Below, in pieces: positions 22,217 through 34,496 of a stretch of 64,000 nucleotides of DNA; the first letter of the stretch is position 1; each line of letters starts with the position of its first letter. Source of the stretch: Mimachlamys varia (lineage: Eukaryota; Mollusca; Bivalvia; Pectinida; Pectinidae); NCBI GenBank assembly GCA_947623455.1, contig OX392530.1, forward strand, positions 31,651,405 to 31,715,404, written 5' to 3'. The notes beneath the pieces were generated by a model. It was not told the origin of the DNA. It saw nothing but the letters and a program-made list of their open reading frames with translations, and ran no database searches. A program made the position numbers and the translations under genes.

Positions 22217-22531
22217 CTGAAATTTAAACAATATAAGTTATCTCCCTTTATTTTGTTAACTCCAGGACTACAACAAAACTACCCCTTATAATTATCAGTC
22301 ACAGGGACATGTTACAATTAAAATGTATTTATAAAATGTTAAGGAGTATCTATAAACACAGACTCCCCGCCATTTTAAACTTGTAAACATTTAATGCATA
22401 TCTGCAATAAAATTCAACTTTAAGAAAATAAATGTATTGAAGCCAATAATTGAATATCTCACATATTTTTTAGAATAAACTTTTATTGTAACTCATCCCT
22501 CTGCTTGTACATTATATTGCAGATCAGATAT

Positions 22532-23013
22532 ATAGAGGTTACACAACGAGTGGTTGTTGGATATGGAATTTATTTCACTCGAGTTAATTATTTTTTAAAT
22601 GTTACAAAAGACAAGAGCTTTAGCGAGTGTCTTTTGTAACTTTTAAAAAATAATTAACGAGAGTGAAATAAATTTCATATCCAATAACCACGAGTCGTGT
22701 GAATTGTTTCTACCACAATAATATTAAGTCGCAGGAGCAGTGCTGTTTTTTGTGAACCGCGTAATATTTGCGCGAAAACACATCATCTCGTATATATTCC
22801 CGCGAAATTGTGACAACTTCAACAATGGATGACGACGTCAACAATCAGCCATTGCATTGAACCACATGATTTCCGGTCAAAGTTCAACTTCTCAACCAAT
22901 CAAAAGACCGGAAGTCATATTCCTTTAGTGGTATATAACATATATTTATCCAACAGTCGGCCCGTTTATACAATGGTCTGGGAGTGGAATAACACAGGGT
23001 ATTGCGGTAGAAA
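22532..23013. mobile_element. Foldback MITE-like element, family F1 copy 2
   Basis: Same layout as 3184-3640: an opening palindrome ('gagtggttgttggatatgg' / 'ccaataaccacgag') and then a segment ending 'attgcggtagaaa'. It carries internal 'tgacgacgtcaacaatc', also found in copy 1. Confidence 0.75.
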
Positions 23014-23130
23014 TATTATTAGAACGCTTCAGACTTAAAACTGCAGACCTAAGTTGGGTCAGACTAAGCTTGTTCTAATATACAAAACAAAATGTATATA
23101 CTCATTTAATAGAACAGCACCAGCCTTAGT

Positions 23131-23797
23131 CCAAAGGGTTCTGACTCTCTGACCCGCTAAATATTTGGACGGCAGCTGGCGGGTGTGAGAGTCAGAATTC
23201 CTCCTTAGTTAAAAAGTGGAAATTTTACCGACCCGGGCACGGGTCGCCTTTTAAGCCGTGTTTTATAATATGAAACATTTTCCATCACATGTAAATTAAG
23301 TATCAATGGAAAGAACATATATTTTTCTTCTAACCTACACATTTAATCAAGTCACAGGAGATAGTAAACCAACTGTCGTCATCCATTTCTAAAAAATAAC
23401 CAGTTTCCTGACATCTGTTTGAAAATGGCCGCCGCCTAACGTCACGTGATCAAAAATAGTTAGGTACAAAGTAATTCTCGCAGGATCTCGTGACGCGCGG
23501 CCATTTTCAAACAGATGTCAGGAAACTTGTTATTTTTTAGAAATGGGAGGCATTGAACAGCTAGTTTACGACCTCATGTGACTTGATTAAATGTGTAGGC
23601 TAGTAGAAAAATATCTGTTCTTTCCATTGATACCTAGTTTACATGCGATCGAAAATGTTTTATATTGTAGAACACAGCTTAAACAGTGACCTGTGCACGG
23701 TCGGTAAAATTTCCACTTTTTAACTAAGGGGGAATTCTGACTCTCGCACCCGCCTGTCGTCAAATATTTAGCAGGTCAGAGAGTCGGAACCCTTCGC
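23131..23797. mobile_element. Large foldback element, arms ~310 bp
   Basis: The left arm starts 'ccaaagggttctgac' and the right arm ends 'gtcggaacccttcg'. The arms match over most of their length: 'gtggaaattttaccgac' against 'gtcggtaaaatttccac', and 'tgacatctgtttgaaaatgg' against 'ccattttcaaacagatgtca'. The spacer is only about 40 bp around 'gtcacgtgatcaaaaatag'. No ORF. Such long perfect-ish palindromes are typical of foldback MITEs. Confidence 0.8.
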
Positions 23798-23916
23798 ACT
23801 ACACCAGCCTAGGCAGACAAAGCCACAACATACAGTGTAGAATCATACTCAGACTCTATATTCAATAAACCTATAAATGCTTCATAAATTATGTTGTGTA
23901 GCAGATCTAGAAAGGA

Positions 23917-23995
23917 TCGATCAGATAGCTCAATTGGTTGAGCATGCCATCCGTCTAGAGTTCAGAAGATCCTGGGTTCAAACCCCAGTCTGGCC
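23917..23995 (+). repeat. tRNA-like sequence (pseudogene or SINE head)
   Basis: 'tagctcaattggttgagc' is a good D-arm and A-box. 'ctgggttcaaaccccag' is a perfect T-arm and B-box, followed by 'tctggcc', which pairs partly with the 5' side. The variable and anticodon region is too long and the anticodon loop lacks T33, so I do not call a functional tRNA. Confidence 0.5.
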
Positions 23996-24136
23996 GTGCA
24001 TTTTTCCTCTCCTGTTTAATTATATTGTTTGAAAAGGAAAACCTCAAGTAGGTCTGCTTAAATGGAATAGAGACGGACATAATTCTTTTCAGCTAATTAT
24101 TTGAATTCAGCTATTTTCATCTTTAAATTAAGAAAT

Positions 24137-24207
24137 GTTGTGGCCGGGAATTTGAACCCAGGACTCTCGCTTGGAAGGCAAACGTTCTAACCATTGGGGC
24201 ATGAGCC
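24137..24207 (-). repeat. tRNA-Gly(UCC)-like sequence, probably pseudogene or SINE
   Basis: On the minus strand 'ccaatggttagaac' (D-arm), 'tgccttccaagc' (anticodon-like TCC) and 'ctgggttcaaattccc' (T-arm) appear in order, ending 'ggccacaac'. Anticodon-stem pairing is poor. It faces the tRNA-like unit at 23917-23995 across about 140 bp. Confidence 0.45.
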
Positions 24208-24775
24208 AAAAGTCTGAAAATTAGGCTCGAGGGCCTAACGCTGCCTAATTTTACCACAGAAATATCATTTATTTATTGACTTGATATACACAAATAATAC
24301 CCGTTTTGGGTGCTCCCAATTCTTTCTAAGAAATTCAGCTATTTTTCTTTGGTGCAAAAGCATGCCTATAAGCCTGTAGACTGTAGTATTGTAGATTTGA
24401 ACACATTTTTGATTGAAAAGAAAATCGAACCTGGGCATGCAGGGACAAAAATATCGAATTAATCGACCATGGGTGAATTATCTTATTATACATGTAGAAG
24501 TTGTGACAGATGTAGATGAGATCTTAATTTTTAAGTATTGTTAGTTTGTTACCTACCTAAATTGTACATGTAGACATCTAGATAACTGTTGAATCGGTGT
24601 CAAAACTTTAGTTTGGAATTCTTTTTCCTGTGGGGTCCAAGTTGCTGACACACACTGCTCGGACATGTTATGTACGTAATGGTAACTTGCATTGCCATAC
24701 CGTAAATTATCTCGACAACAAAACCTCAGATTTACATTTCGCAGTTTGTTTTCCCGAAAAGTACATGTATACAGT

Positions 24776-26220
24776 ACTGTCAACTCAACCACACATGCAC
24801 TAGTACTTCGTCCGTCAAACCATGGTCTTGGTCTTCTTTGATTGATGTCGTGTTTCTTTTTGTTGATCAGATGCACCTGTTCCGATCTTTTTAATAGTCT
24901 CTTTGTTGGCTAGTCTTCCTTTGAGCCTGATGCGACTCTGGTTTCGTCTGGCTGCCATATTTGTTTACAGCGGCCGCGGCTACGTATACCTGTTCATGAT
25001 CATGACATGTGCTTCCGGTTCTATTTTTATACGAGCAATCACATGACTTTCCGAAACACGTCACCATTACTTGTTCCCGCGTTCAATGTCGATTCGCAAA
25101 TAAAAAGATAAGAAATGCTTTTTCAATATTGAAAACGATAATAAAAATATAACTTAAGCATCAGTATGTTAAAGAATAAATCCTGATATGAATAAAATAG
25201 GTTGTTGCTCAATAGTCCAAACAATTAAGGTTTTAAAAAATGTAGAAAATGTTTGATTTCGTACCATGTTGATATTCCTATAATTAGTCGAATGGCGGCC
25301 GTGAAATTGAGCAGAAATGGGCCAAATTTAGCGGAAAATGCCGTTTTAAGGTACTTTCTGGTTATTTAACACAACCGAGACCTTGATTTTTGTTCTTAGA
25401 ATAACATTTGCCTTCAGAAAATGTATTTCATTTTGAAATTGGTCCAAACATGAGCTAATTATTATTATTATGTAAGATTATGTTTTAACAAGCTTTACCG
25501 AACATAATCTTACAGTGTACGTAAATGAAAAACGTTTACGTATCAGCTGTACGTTTTTGTTTCCCGAAAGCACTGTCAACTTAACCACACTTCAGCCGTC
25601 AAACCATGCTCTTCGTCTTCTTTGATGGTGTCGTATTAATTTTTGTTTATCAGATGCATCTGTTCCCGATCTTTCAATAGTCTCTTTCAGCTTCTTTCTT
25701 GTCTAGTCTTGTGACTCTGTTTTCGTCAGCCAATATGTGTTATTGCGCGCGGCTACCTGACATTTGCGCTTCCGGTTCTATTTTTATACGAGCAATCACG
25801 TGATTTTTTTTCGAATCATGTGACCAGGCTATCCTGCTCCTGGTTCCGTGCCGATTCGCAAGAAAACATAAGAAATGTTTTTTTCAACATAGAAAACGAT
25901 AATAAAAAAACAACTATGGTACTGATGTGCTAAGTAATAAATCTTGATATCAAATAAATATATTATTGTTTGATAATCTAAACTGTTAAGGTTAAAAGAT
26001 TTATAGAAAATATTTCATGTCGTACCATGTTGAGATTCCTATAATTAGTCGAATGGCGGCGGCGAAATTGAGCAGACGAGCACCAAATTTGACACAACTG
26101 AGACCTTGATTTTTGTTCTTAGAATAACATTTGCCTTCAGAAAATGTATTTCATTTAGAAATTGGTCCAAACACGAGCTAATTATTATTACTATGTAAGA
26201 TTATGTATTAATTATCGTAA
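24776..26220. repeat. ~780-bp direct duplication with divergence
   Basis: The block from about 24776 to 25480 recurs at about 25570-26220. Shared strings include 'ccgtcaaaccatg', 'gtcttctttgat', 'gatctttcaatagtctc', 'tttttatacgagcaatcac', 'ataattagtcgaatggcgg' and 'gagaccttgatttttgttc'. The copies differ by many indels. 'attattattatgtaagatt' closes both. Confidence 0.7.
24815..24958 (-). CDS. Possible first exon of the minus-strand gene
   Basis: Minus-strand ATG in good context (aaatATGGCAGCC), 47 codons to TGA: MAARRNQSRIRLKGR, then KETIKKIGTGASDQQ, strongly basic. It lies upstream (minus sense) of the Mutator-like exons, and GC-rich 'gcggccgcggc' sequence precedes it, as at a promoter. A decayed copy of the exon is in the second half of the 780-bp duplication (about 25600-25735). 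No donor is clear, so the link to the exons at 21-22 kb is conjecture. Confidence 0.3.
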   Translation of the reverse strand: MAARRNQSRIRLKGRLANKETIKKIGTGASDQQKETRHQSKKTKTMV

Positions 26221-26789
26221 CCAGAGGTATATATTCACACCTGTACATGATACTGAACATTAAAGCCATTAAGAAGTGCAAAGAAGCTTTGAAATATGTA
26301 TATTTACATTTGCTCTGTAATTTTCCATTGACACAATGCTAATAGGCAGTTGCTACCATACGCCTATAACACCAAGTGTCTCAGACTATAACAGCAGTTG
26401 GCATTGTCATCATTCTCTATTGTGACGTCATCGATTTCATTGTTGTCTTCACTTGATTTGCTGTTCAAAATCGGTCTAAAGAAACTAAATAAAGCACAAT
26501 AATTCTATCAAAATGTAAATTTAAGTAATGAACATTTCAGCAAATATTGCTACAGTCCTATAACACACATTGCTATTGCTGACAAACTTACATAAAGCCT
26601 GGTAAGGCTTTATTTAGTTTTTCAACAATACCAATGCGTGTTAAAGGACTGTAACAACATTTGCTAAATCAAGCATTGCTTTAGTGATAACTACCTTAAC
26701 GGAATTAGTTAAGACCACAAAAAGGCACGGTCAGGCCTTGCTGACCGACTGGCAAACTTCAATGTCCAAAACAAATACTGTATTTCCCT

Positions 26790-27135
26790 CATTGCAAATT
26801 CAAGTTTTGCTAAAAGAAAATCAGACAATACCGACGCATCAATAAAACCATGATCAAAATTGAAATTGGATTTAACTAGGGACAAAAAAAAAATCTTGGG
26901 TTACATTGTACTTCCAAGTAAACGGCAAGAGGCAAACAGTATGCATGCTGATGAGCATATCGGAAAACACACATATTCATATCATACAAGGATACAGATT
27001 ATTTCTCAATAATACAAATATGGCGACCCTGAAACCTCATCTTTATAAACATGCATCATCTTGAATCCCTGTGTCTTGAGTTTGTGTATTTAGCAGTCTG
27101 CAATGACATTCTTCAATTTCTCCCAAATATCAGTC
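26790..27135 (-). mobile_element. Penelope-like 3' fragment
   Basis: Minus-strand match to the 13381-14330 copy: 'gattatttctcaataatac', 'tcttgaatccctgtg' and 'aataaaaccatgatcaaaat' occur in the same order as the landmarks there. Diverged, no intact coding. Confidence 0.5.
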
Positions 27136-27402
27136 AACTTAGCAACATGATCTTTCATGATCAGTTTACTGTTTTAAAGTCTTACCACAGGAAGCACAAC
27201 CCTGTGCAAGGTCCCTCTGTTTTATCATTAGACTTTTGCACACTCAGGTTTTCACAGTTAATTATAAAAAAAAGGTCATTTGAATTTTTAAATTGATTGA
27301 AACTTCCATCCAAACAGGCCAGGATACTATCACCTGACTGTCATTCTTAAACTCACCAATACTGGGATGAAAAACATAAACATGAAAAAAGGAATTGTAT
27401 AT

Positions 27403-27854
27403 AAAGAGGTTACACAACGAGAGGTTGTTGAATATGGAATTTTTTCACCCAAGTTAATTATTTTTCAAAGTAACAAAAGACACGAGTTTTACCGAATGTC
27501 TTTTGTAACTTTTAAAAGTGAAATAAATTCCATATCCAATAACCACGAGTCGTGTGACCTGTTCCTACCACAGTCTTAGTCGGAAACAGCTGGAGAGAAC
27601 CTCTGAACATGATATAATCAAAACGTATCATCTCGTATATATTCCAACCAAATAGTGTCGACATCCACAATCGATGACGTCTTAAACAATCTGCAAGTAA
27701 CGCTGTTCCGGTCAAAGTTCATCATATCAGCCAAATCAAAATACTTTTAAAGTTTATTCCAAGTACGTGTGATACCAACAAAATGCTATTTAATAGTTGT
27801 AATGATTGTTTGATACCCTGAGAGCTGAATAACACCCACATATTGTGGTAGAAA
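27403..27854. mobile_element. Foldback MITE-like element, family F1 copy 3
   Basis: Opens with 'aagaggttacacaacgag' and a shortened palindrome, and ends 'tattgtggtagaaa'. More diverged than the other two copies, with a deletion in the right palindrome arm. Confidence 0.7.
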
Positions 27855-28726
27855 GAAAAATAGCGTACCACTGAGTTAGATACAAGTTACAAGAATTTTT
27901 ATTAAAAGTCGTATATTTAAAACAAAAACATTAGCACTGTAGTTGGAACCAGACAAGAAGATAAACAATTGTTTAAATTGGTTTCCATTAAGAAAAGATC
28001 ACTGGTGGAATAGAAGATAAATATCAAGATCAAAATTAGTTTTCACCATGCAAAATATGGAGAGTTGGAAAGTTAAAAACTAAACTTGACGAAAATATAA
28101 AGGCCCAATATTCGTAACTTTAGGCAAAACTTGAAAATCAAGCTTAATAACTTATTACATATATAGATTTAGTTATGATTTACTGATATCAGCAGTATTC
28201 AAGATGAATTCTTACGCGGTTACCGGTACAGTAGCATTTGAAACTCGATATTTGTGGACATGCGTCCATTTTTAACTGTCTTCTATCTTCGGCTTGCTGT
28301 TAAAGTGGGCCCCACCCGAATCATTTTCAATTTTTTTTATTTTTCTGTCAAGAGTTGATTGTTAGTTACCGCTCAGGTTTGCTTCGTTTTAGGCTTATTT
28401 TTGCATGGTTATCATTTTGATTTTTTTCAGAATCACGAAATATTCCTGAGGTTACGTTTATCGGGCCTTTAAGATATACACTACCCTGAAGTTGTTTAGA
28501 GATATAAGCCTCGAATTCCTGTTTGTGTGAAATTGCAGCCTGTTCATTACTAAATATGAAATGGAAAGGTCTTGAGAATCTATATTTGCTCTTTTTTATC
28601 AACAGGTGCGAATATTTTGCTTGCATCAAGTAATCTTTACAAGACCACTTTGAAAACATTTCACAAGAGACACATTGATCAACATCATGATTTCTAAATT
28701 ATATGGTATTTGATATTGTTCTTCAG

Positions 28727-28927
28727 AAAACATCGCTTTAGGTAAAACCACAAATCAAAGTTCTATCATTGGTCGCTGGAACAGCTCTAAAGCCGTAGAC
28801 GGATGTGCCCTTACAAACATGTTGTCCGACTGCTGTACACACACGGATTCAGGACAGACCGAGGCCTGGTGGCAGGTAGATCTACAGACATCGTCCGCCA
28901 TGGAAGCAATCACTATCATATATAGAG
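28727..28927 (+). CDS. Region B: FTP domain, first exon
   Basis: Acceptor 'gatattgttcttcag' and donor 'atagag|gtaagatt', phase 1-1, 67 codons. It encodes ENIALGKTTNQSS, then KAVDGC, CCTHTDSG and EAWWQVDLQ, the N-terminal half of an FTP (fucolectin) domain. The phase-1 start would accept the phase-1 signal-peptide exon type seen at 56979. No such exon was found upstream in the window, so this is either the start of a second gene whose first exon I missed, or an internal domain of a gene including region A. Confidence 0.82.
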
Positions 28928-30944
28928 GTAAGATTACCTGGATGACAAAATGTTTATTTTGATTTAAGGGGGAAAACGGAATACCCCGGTGAAATATGTG
29001 TAAACGAGTAAGTGACCCCGTACTTTAGACAGATGATCGTCCATCATAATTAGTGCATTATAGCATGCCAATATGTGAATACATTAACATATGTGAAAAT
29101 ATTAAATATATATTCCACGTGCTTCATTCTAATAAACTTCTGAACTTAAAATCAGGGATACAACAGACTTCTGTACATCAGCTAATCACAATTGATACCT
29201 AGTCATTGCTCTATGCGATAAACGTGCTGATTTCGATTTTACTGTGGACCAAGGGAAATAATCATAGAGGAACCTGCAATACACAGGATATAAAGCACTT
29301 CGGTTCAGATGATTTAAGTCAAAATGTACACTTTCTAATGTATATTTGAAAAGGTCGGATACAGAAAATATTTTAGGCCGTTTTCAGCATTATAAATGTT
29401 TGCAACGTTCGTGAAAATATTGCGTGATACTCTGAAACTGAATTACGATATATATCATACATATTGTATTGTAGATGAGGGTATTCTAACCACACTTGCC
29501 GGATACGAGATATACCTGTCTAATACACACGACTGGAAATCAGGCAGCATGTGTCACAAGGACACCACCTTAGACTTGGTGTCTATGACTGCAGTACAGA
29601 ACGTTCAGTGTCCAGGTGTGGCCCGATATCTGACCATCTACAATAACCGTCAAGTAAAAGCTAAAAACGTGGTACTCAGAAGATGCTGTACTTGAACTTT
29701 GCGAGGTACAAGTTTATGGAGAGCTTGGCATTGAAATATTGTCATTTGTATTTCTGGAGAAGTTCAGCATGAACCTTGCTCGAGTTGCATATGTAAATAA
29801 TTAAGTGAATTATTGGGACTAATGTGAAAATCAACATTCCTTTGATAGTGAATGATTAGCATTGTTATTTCTCAAAACTAAACAGAAATATACTAGAATA
29901 AAACATATAGTACAAATGATTGAAATTCTGGTTGGCAGTACCTTTGCTGAATTCTCCTTTTCCATTTCTTTGTTTTAAGGTTTTAGCTAAGCCAATGTTA
30001 TACATGATCTTTATGTGTCAAAACATAATGTACCAACTAGTGCACACATTAGTATATCAACCAGCGTACTTATACATTGTATATGTAATCCACGATTTAG
30101 ATGAATATATCATTGAAGGTTTTCATTAATAATTGATTCAATTGCAGATTTACGATCATATAAACAATGAGCGACAATACACAAGGCAACATTGAGGGTC
30201 ATAAACGTACATACATTCACCACGCAATCTGATTAAAATACAAATCCTTGTTCTCACTCCGTGTAACAAGGATCTGACATCATCCCATAAGAGGTCACGT
30301 TCAGATGACCTTTGTCGCCTCTTGACTTAACACCAAAATAATTTTCAAATGACCTGTCATTTTGCAGGAAGTCATTTCGTCACTTTATTCCACATCAACT
30401 TTTTGGTGACGAAATGACTAAACTGACAAATGCGATTTTGCTAGCTTTGTCGCCTCAAAAATTCGCTTTCAAGATTCTGACAGTAGTAATTTGATTGGCT
30501 AATGCAAAAGGTCATCGGGACATGACCCCCTATGGGATTATCTCAGATCTTAACGCAGCAGAGAGGAGTTTACGGAACGTCGCGGAGTTCAAGATATGAT
30601 TTTAAATCAGATTGAATCACCACGTAGCATGGACTTTAATTCTTTATCTATTTAGTACAACAATAAGCATAGATAGGTAATCATACACATTGTCGCAGTG
30701 TTTTAAAGTTACATCACAGATTAAATGTACAAGACACGTCACATTACGGCTGAAATGGTACTACAGCACAGCTAGTTTCCCGTTTTGTTCAGTCAACAAG
30801 TGGTAATCATTTCCTTTACGTTATTATCTATAACTCTAATCAATTTAAAACAGCGACACCTGTCTCTGCCTTATAACGTGCATAGTATCACTGGAATGTA
30901 ATGTTCGAGTTTTATAAACTAATAGGCATAAATTGTCTTTTCAG
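28928..30944 (+). other. Introns; dispersed repeat R30 at about 30233-30610
   Basis: Apart from the FTP exon, this stretch holds a ~380-bp repeat starting 'tacaaatccttgttctcac'. Internal marks are 'gacctttgtcgcctc', 'gtcatttcgtcac' and 'ggctaatgcaaaaggtca'. A related copy in the same orientation is at 51793-52150. No coding signal in the repeat. Confidence 0.55.
29475..29718 (+). pseudogene. Region B: FTP domain, second exon, frameshifted and donor lost
   Basis: The acceptor 'tattgtag' starts phase 1 correctly: DEGILTTLAGYEIYLSN, then ARYLTIYNNRQ. After Gln the frame breaks; WYSEDAVLELCEVQVYG continues in another frame. The length is 244 nt against 258 in region A. Read straight, the frame ends in TGA at 29693-29695. 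At the expected exon end ('tttatg') the next bases are GAGAGC instead of GTGAGT. Two independent lesions suggest that region B cannot make a normal FTP domain. Confidence 0.75.
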
Positions 30945-31037
30945 GTTGTCTGGTTGGGAAGTATGGGAACGGAAATTGCAATCACGGCTGTGTAAACTGC
31001 CTCGGTGACATTTGTGACGCGACTACCGGTATATGTG
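30945..31037 (+). CDS. Region B: EGF-like exon 1
   Basis: Acceptor 'ttgtcttttcag', donor 'atgtg|gtacgt', phase 1-1, 31 codons: GCLVGKYGNGNCNHGC, then CDATTGICG. Six-Cys EGF-like repeat, position-equivalent to 2694-2792 in region A. Intact. Confidence 0.85.
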
Positions 31038-32136
31038 GTACGTTTTTGTACTTCAACCACGTGTTTTTATTTGTTTCATGAGTAAAAGAAAACAAAGAAC
31101 TCATACAAAGCACTTAATATGTATTATCCATGCGGCGTTTGGCCGTCTCGTTTTTATTGTATAAGTTCCGTCGACACCATTTTGTTAAGTACTTATAGTT
31201 ATTGATTAACATAATGCATGAGCACAATGATGTGACTCTAGTAAAACATTTTAAATATATTTCGTCATCTGATAGACAATATTGATCGAAGTTTTGCATG
31301 TATTAAGGTCGATATTTCTTCTTTTCTGTGCTACAAAAACAATTAACTGTTAGATAAAATCCTCCAAATAGACAATGGATTATCTGTTTATTTGAAAAGA
31401 AATCTAGCTTTGGAAAATACGATGTAAATTAATTATACTTACGCTGCAGTTACCTGTCATTGGCAGGCAAACTTAAACCACATGATCTGTCATATTTGTT
31501 GATTTGCTGAAAACAAAATTAAAACAGAAAACATCTTCCTCCGATCCAATTAACTTTTGCTCTCATGAATACAACGTTTGGTTAATGACGATGATCATTG
31601 ATAACCCTCATAACAAGGACGTACAAGCAAGTTCGACTTGTTATGTTATTTCTTTTAAGATTTAGGTTTTGTTGAAATCGCAGCAACGAGAGAGAAGTGA
31701 CCATACATAAAAAATATGGTTATTGTCACAGATATCACGTTTATTTCGATTAGATTGATAACGATATGAATTTTAAAAAATCCTACTTTCTGATACGTAT
31801 TGAAGAACATTAAGAACGATTTTCATCAACTGCATAAATGAATGGTATACGTCATGAAAAAAACATGCAGCGTTCTTCTTCAGTGACCATGACTGCCTCA
31901 AAAAAGTAGTGATCCCTGTGCTTTTATTTCCTTTTGATACACATGAATCCCCCTAAAGTGACTTAGAGTTTGTGCAGAAAGGTCGTGTACAAATAATATG
32001 TGTGTAGACAAGTGTTGCCTCCGTGGTAAGGACATATATATGTCATTTCCACTTATGTGATATTATAGTGCTCAAAAACACAAGCGATTTGATGAATAAT
32101 ATTATATAGGTTTTTTCTTTCAAACTTGATTTTCAG

Positions 32137-32234
32137 ATGACTGTGCTGCTGGGAATTACAAAATTGGTGGATATTGCGTTCCATGTCTAGTTGTGTGGAA
32201 AATAAATGTGACAGACTCAGTGGAGCTTGTTCAG
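32137..32234 (+). pseudogene. Region B: EGF-like exon 2, 1-nt frameshift
   Basis: Acceptor 'ttgattttcag', donor 'ttcag|gtaagt'. It starts DDCAAGNYKIGGYC in phase 1, but the second half makes EGF sense only in another frame (SSCVENKC, then LSGACSG). The exon is 98 nt, one short of 99. The direct frame is open to the exon end but loses the last three cysteines and ends in phase 0. Confidence 0.65.
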
Positions 32235-34420
32235 GTAAGTATTGATACCTCCTTATTGGTTCCTTAACGCATCTGATGCAGGATAGCAGCTGATTCATTT
32301 AGAGGCTCAAGAAAACTATAACTTTTGCTTCCGTGAAAAACAAATTAGCACTCTGCGTGCTAAGCTGATGACGATATATACGAAATAAGTGTAAAACAAA
32401 ATGAGCAGGTTCTTAAAAAAGTTTGATCGATATTTATAATTTACGGTGACAAGGATTAAGTTTAAAGCTGAATAAAACATCTCAATAATTACAGAGAATA
32501 TATTCAACGTGTATACAGTTTAGAGCAACTTTTCTTAATAGCATAGGAACAAATATTTTAAGGACAGTAATTGTTGGAACATAGTTATGTCCCAAGCTTT
32601 AACCAAAGTTAGACGGACGGACATGACTGACAGACTGACGGACGCAGACAGAACCAATTGTTCCCTATTTAAACTGGCAGAGATCTGATGCATAGATTAT
32701 ACTACATGTATATGTAGAAGAACAGTTTAGATACCCTGCTGTCATCAGCATATACATCATTTCTTTAAAAAAAAAAAAGCTTTGTAACAATTGATGTTTG
32801 AGATGCAATAGTCAAATTTGACAGAGAAACACGGCAATGAAAATGAGATAATACATGTATTTGCAACAATGATGCATTTTCATTTTCCTAATCATTCTTC
32901 ACGTTCATTCCTTATGCTGGATTTTCTTTAAAAGTAAAAATTCGGAGCTACATCAGTCTTGGCATTTAAACCCCAATGACATGTATCAAACGGCGTATTA
33001 GATTGTTCGTAGTGTTAGTAAGAATGCCGAGTTGTGTTTCCAATAAAAACGTGTATTTTATATGAGGATAAGAGGGATATATACATATGGACATGCTGTT
33101 AAAAGTTCGAAACTATAAATCAACAAAATATTAATTTAGAGTTTCTCATAATACATAATGTTGGACATTTTCTTTTAAAAAATCCCGTATACAGGTGTTA
33201 CGCATATAAAAATGTGGCATAAGCTCATAAAATTAAAATGTTTTTAAATGTATATTTTGTTTGTAAACATTATTAATTAAACAATTTGGAATTGTCCTTG
33301 TATCAAATAAAAAACGTGTGTATAAATGCTACACGTTTTGTGAACATGATACAATTGTCAACATTCCTGTTAAATTGATACATGGTATTTGCTGATATTT
33401 ATGGGTCACTCTGACATCTCGAATATGTGATTGACTTAGGCGGTAAATCAATCATTTTTAACGAAAGAGTTCTTTGAGGAAAAATCCCTATATAGTTGCA
33501 ACATGACCTTCCAATATCAAGCCAATGCAAGCGAATGACTTCCAAGTACTTGGTACTTTCTTCATGTAGTTGCTTATAATGAAACTTGCTTTTAACCAAA
33601 CTTGGGAGGTACGACTGAGGGATCTCATGTAGTTTTGGTTACCATTGTGCAGTTGGTTACCATTGTGACAATTCCCGTTACAATTAAAATAACAATTTAT
33701 ATGACAAAGTCAAAGCCTTAAAAGAGCTAGTTTTATAGTTAATCTCTGATGTTTACTAAGAATCATTCATATACTGGTTCAGAAAGTGATAAAATTTCCA
33801 AAATTTAAATTTAAGTTGGAAAAAACAGCTTCTGAAGCAATGGCAGTGATAGTCTAAATGCAACAGACATCAGCTGAAAGATATTTCGGTTATAATAAGC
33901 CTTCGAGAAATAATCGATGAAAGGCGAGTGTGACGTAACGTTATTGTGTGACGTGTTCGGGTTTCCCCGCTGGAGGACTCCTTTCGGACGAAACAAATTA
34001 AAGGCAAAGGGTATCAAGCAAGGGGAAATAACTATGTTTACGCACGTATGTGTTATCATTCAAGAGATTCGCTCGGGCCTCTTATAAAGACAAAAATAAG
34101 TTTCTCCACGGCTGTGTTTATGAAAATCTTACACGTGAAATTATAAAAGAGGCTATGTACATTTTAACGGAAAATGCTTTCGTTTTGATTTCATATGACT
34201 TATGAAGCCAAGATGCAAACATCGCTCACTGAACAATGATATGAATACAATTGCAACATTTTAAAAGTTGCGGCTAATTATGTCTATGCTTGTTCAAGAT
34301 TGTTTTGTAATCAGTATATTATATATGTACGTATGTTAAAAGTATCCATTCAATACACTCATTTTTAGTTCTATCGCGGCACCTGTTCAATATGCATCAA
34401 CCAGTCGTTGTACATTCCAG
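32235..34420 (+). other. Long intron, no exon recognised
   Basis: AT-rich. Near 32600-32650 the motif 'agacggacggacatgactg' resembles the closing edge of the 16963-19450 satellite element. Minus ORFs at 33399-33599 and 33811-34059 have no recognisable features. Confidence 0.45.
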
Positions 34421-34496
34421 ACGGTTGCTCACCTGGATTTTCAGGCACATACAGTAAACTGTCGGGACATAAGCTGTCCAACCGGCCAATGCACAG
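34421..34496 (+). pseudogene. Region B: EGF-like exon 3, internal deletion
   Basis: Acceptor 'tacattccag', donor 'cacag|gtaatc'. It starts DGCSPGFSGTY and ends NCRDISC, PTGQCTG, but the two halves are in different frames and the middle (C..CP) is missing: 76 nt instead of about 96, a 20-nt deletion. The upstream 'tttttag' at about 34369 could be an alternative acceptor. Confidence 0.55.

Noticed and set aside
23917..23995. A functional tRNA gene
   Set aside because: A- and B-boxes are good, but the anticodon arm and acceptor pairing fail.
28366..28659. 97-codon minus ORF just before the region B FTP exon
   Set aside because: Lys/Ser/Phe-rich without motif; opposite strand to the gene and no splice sites that link it to the Mutator-like exons.
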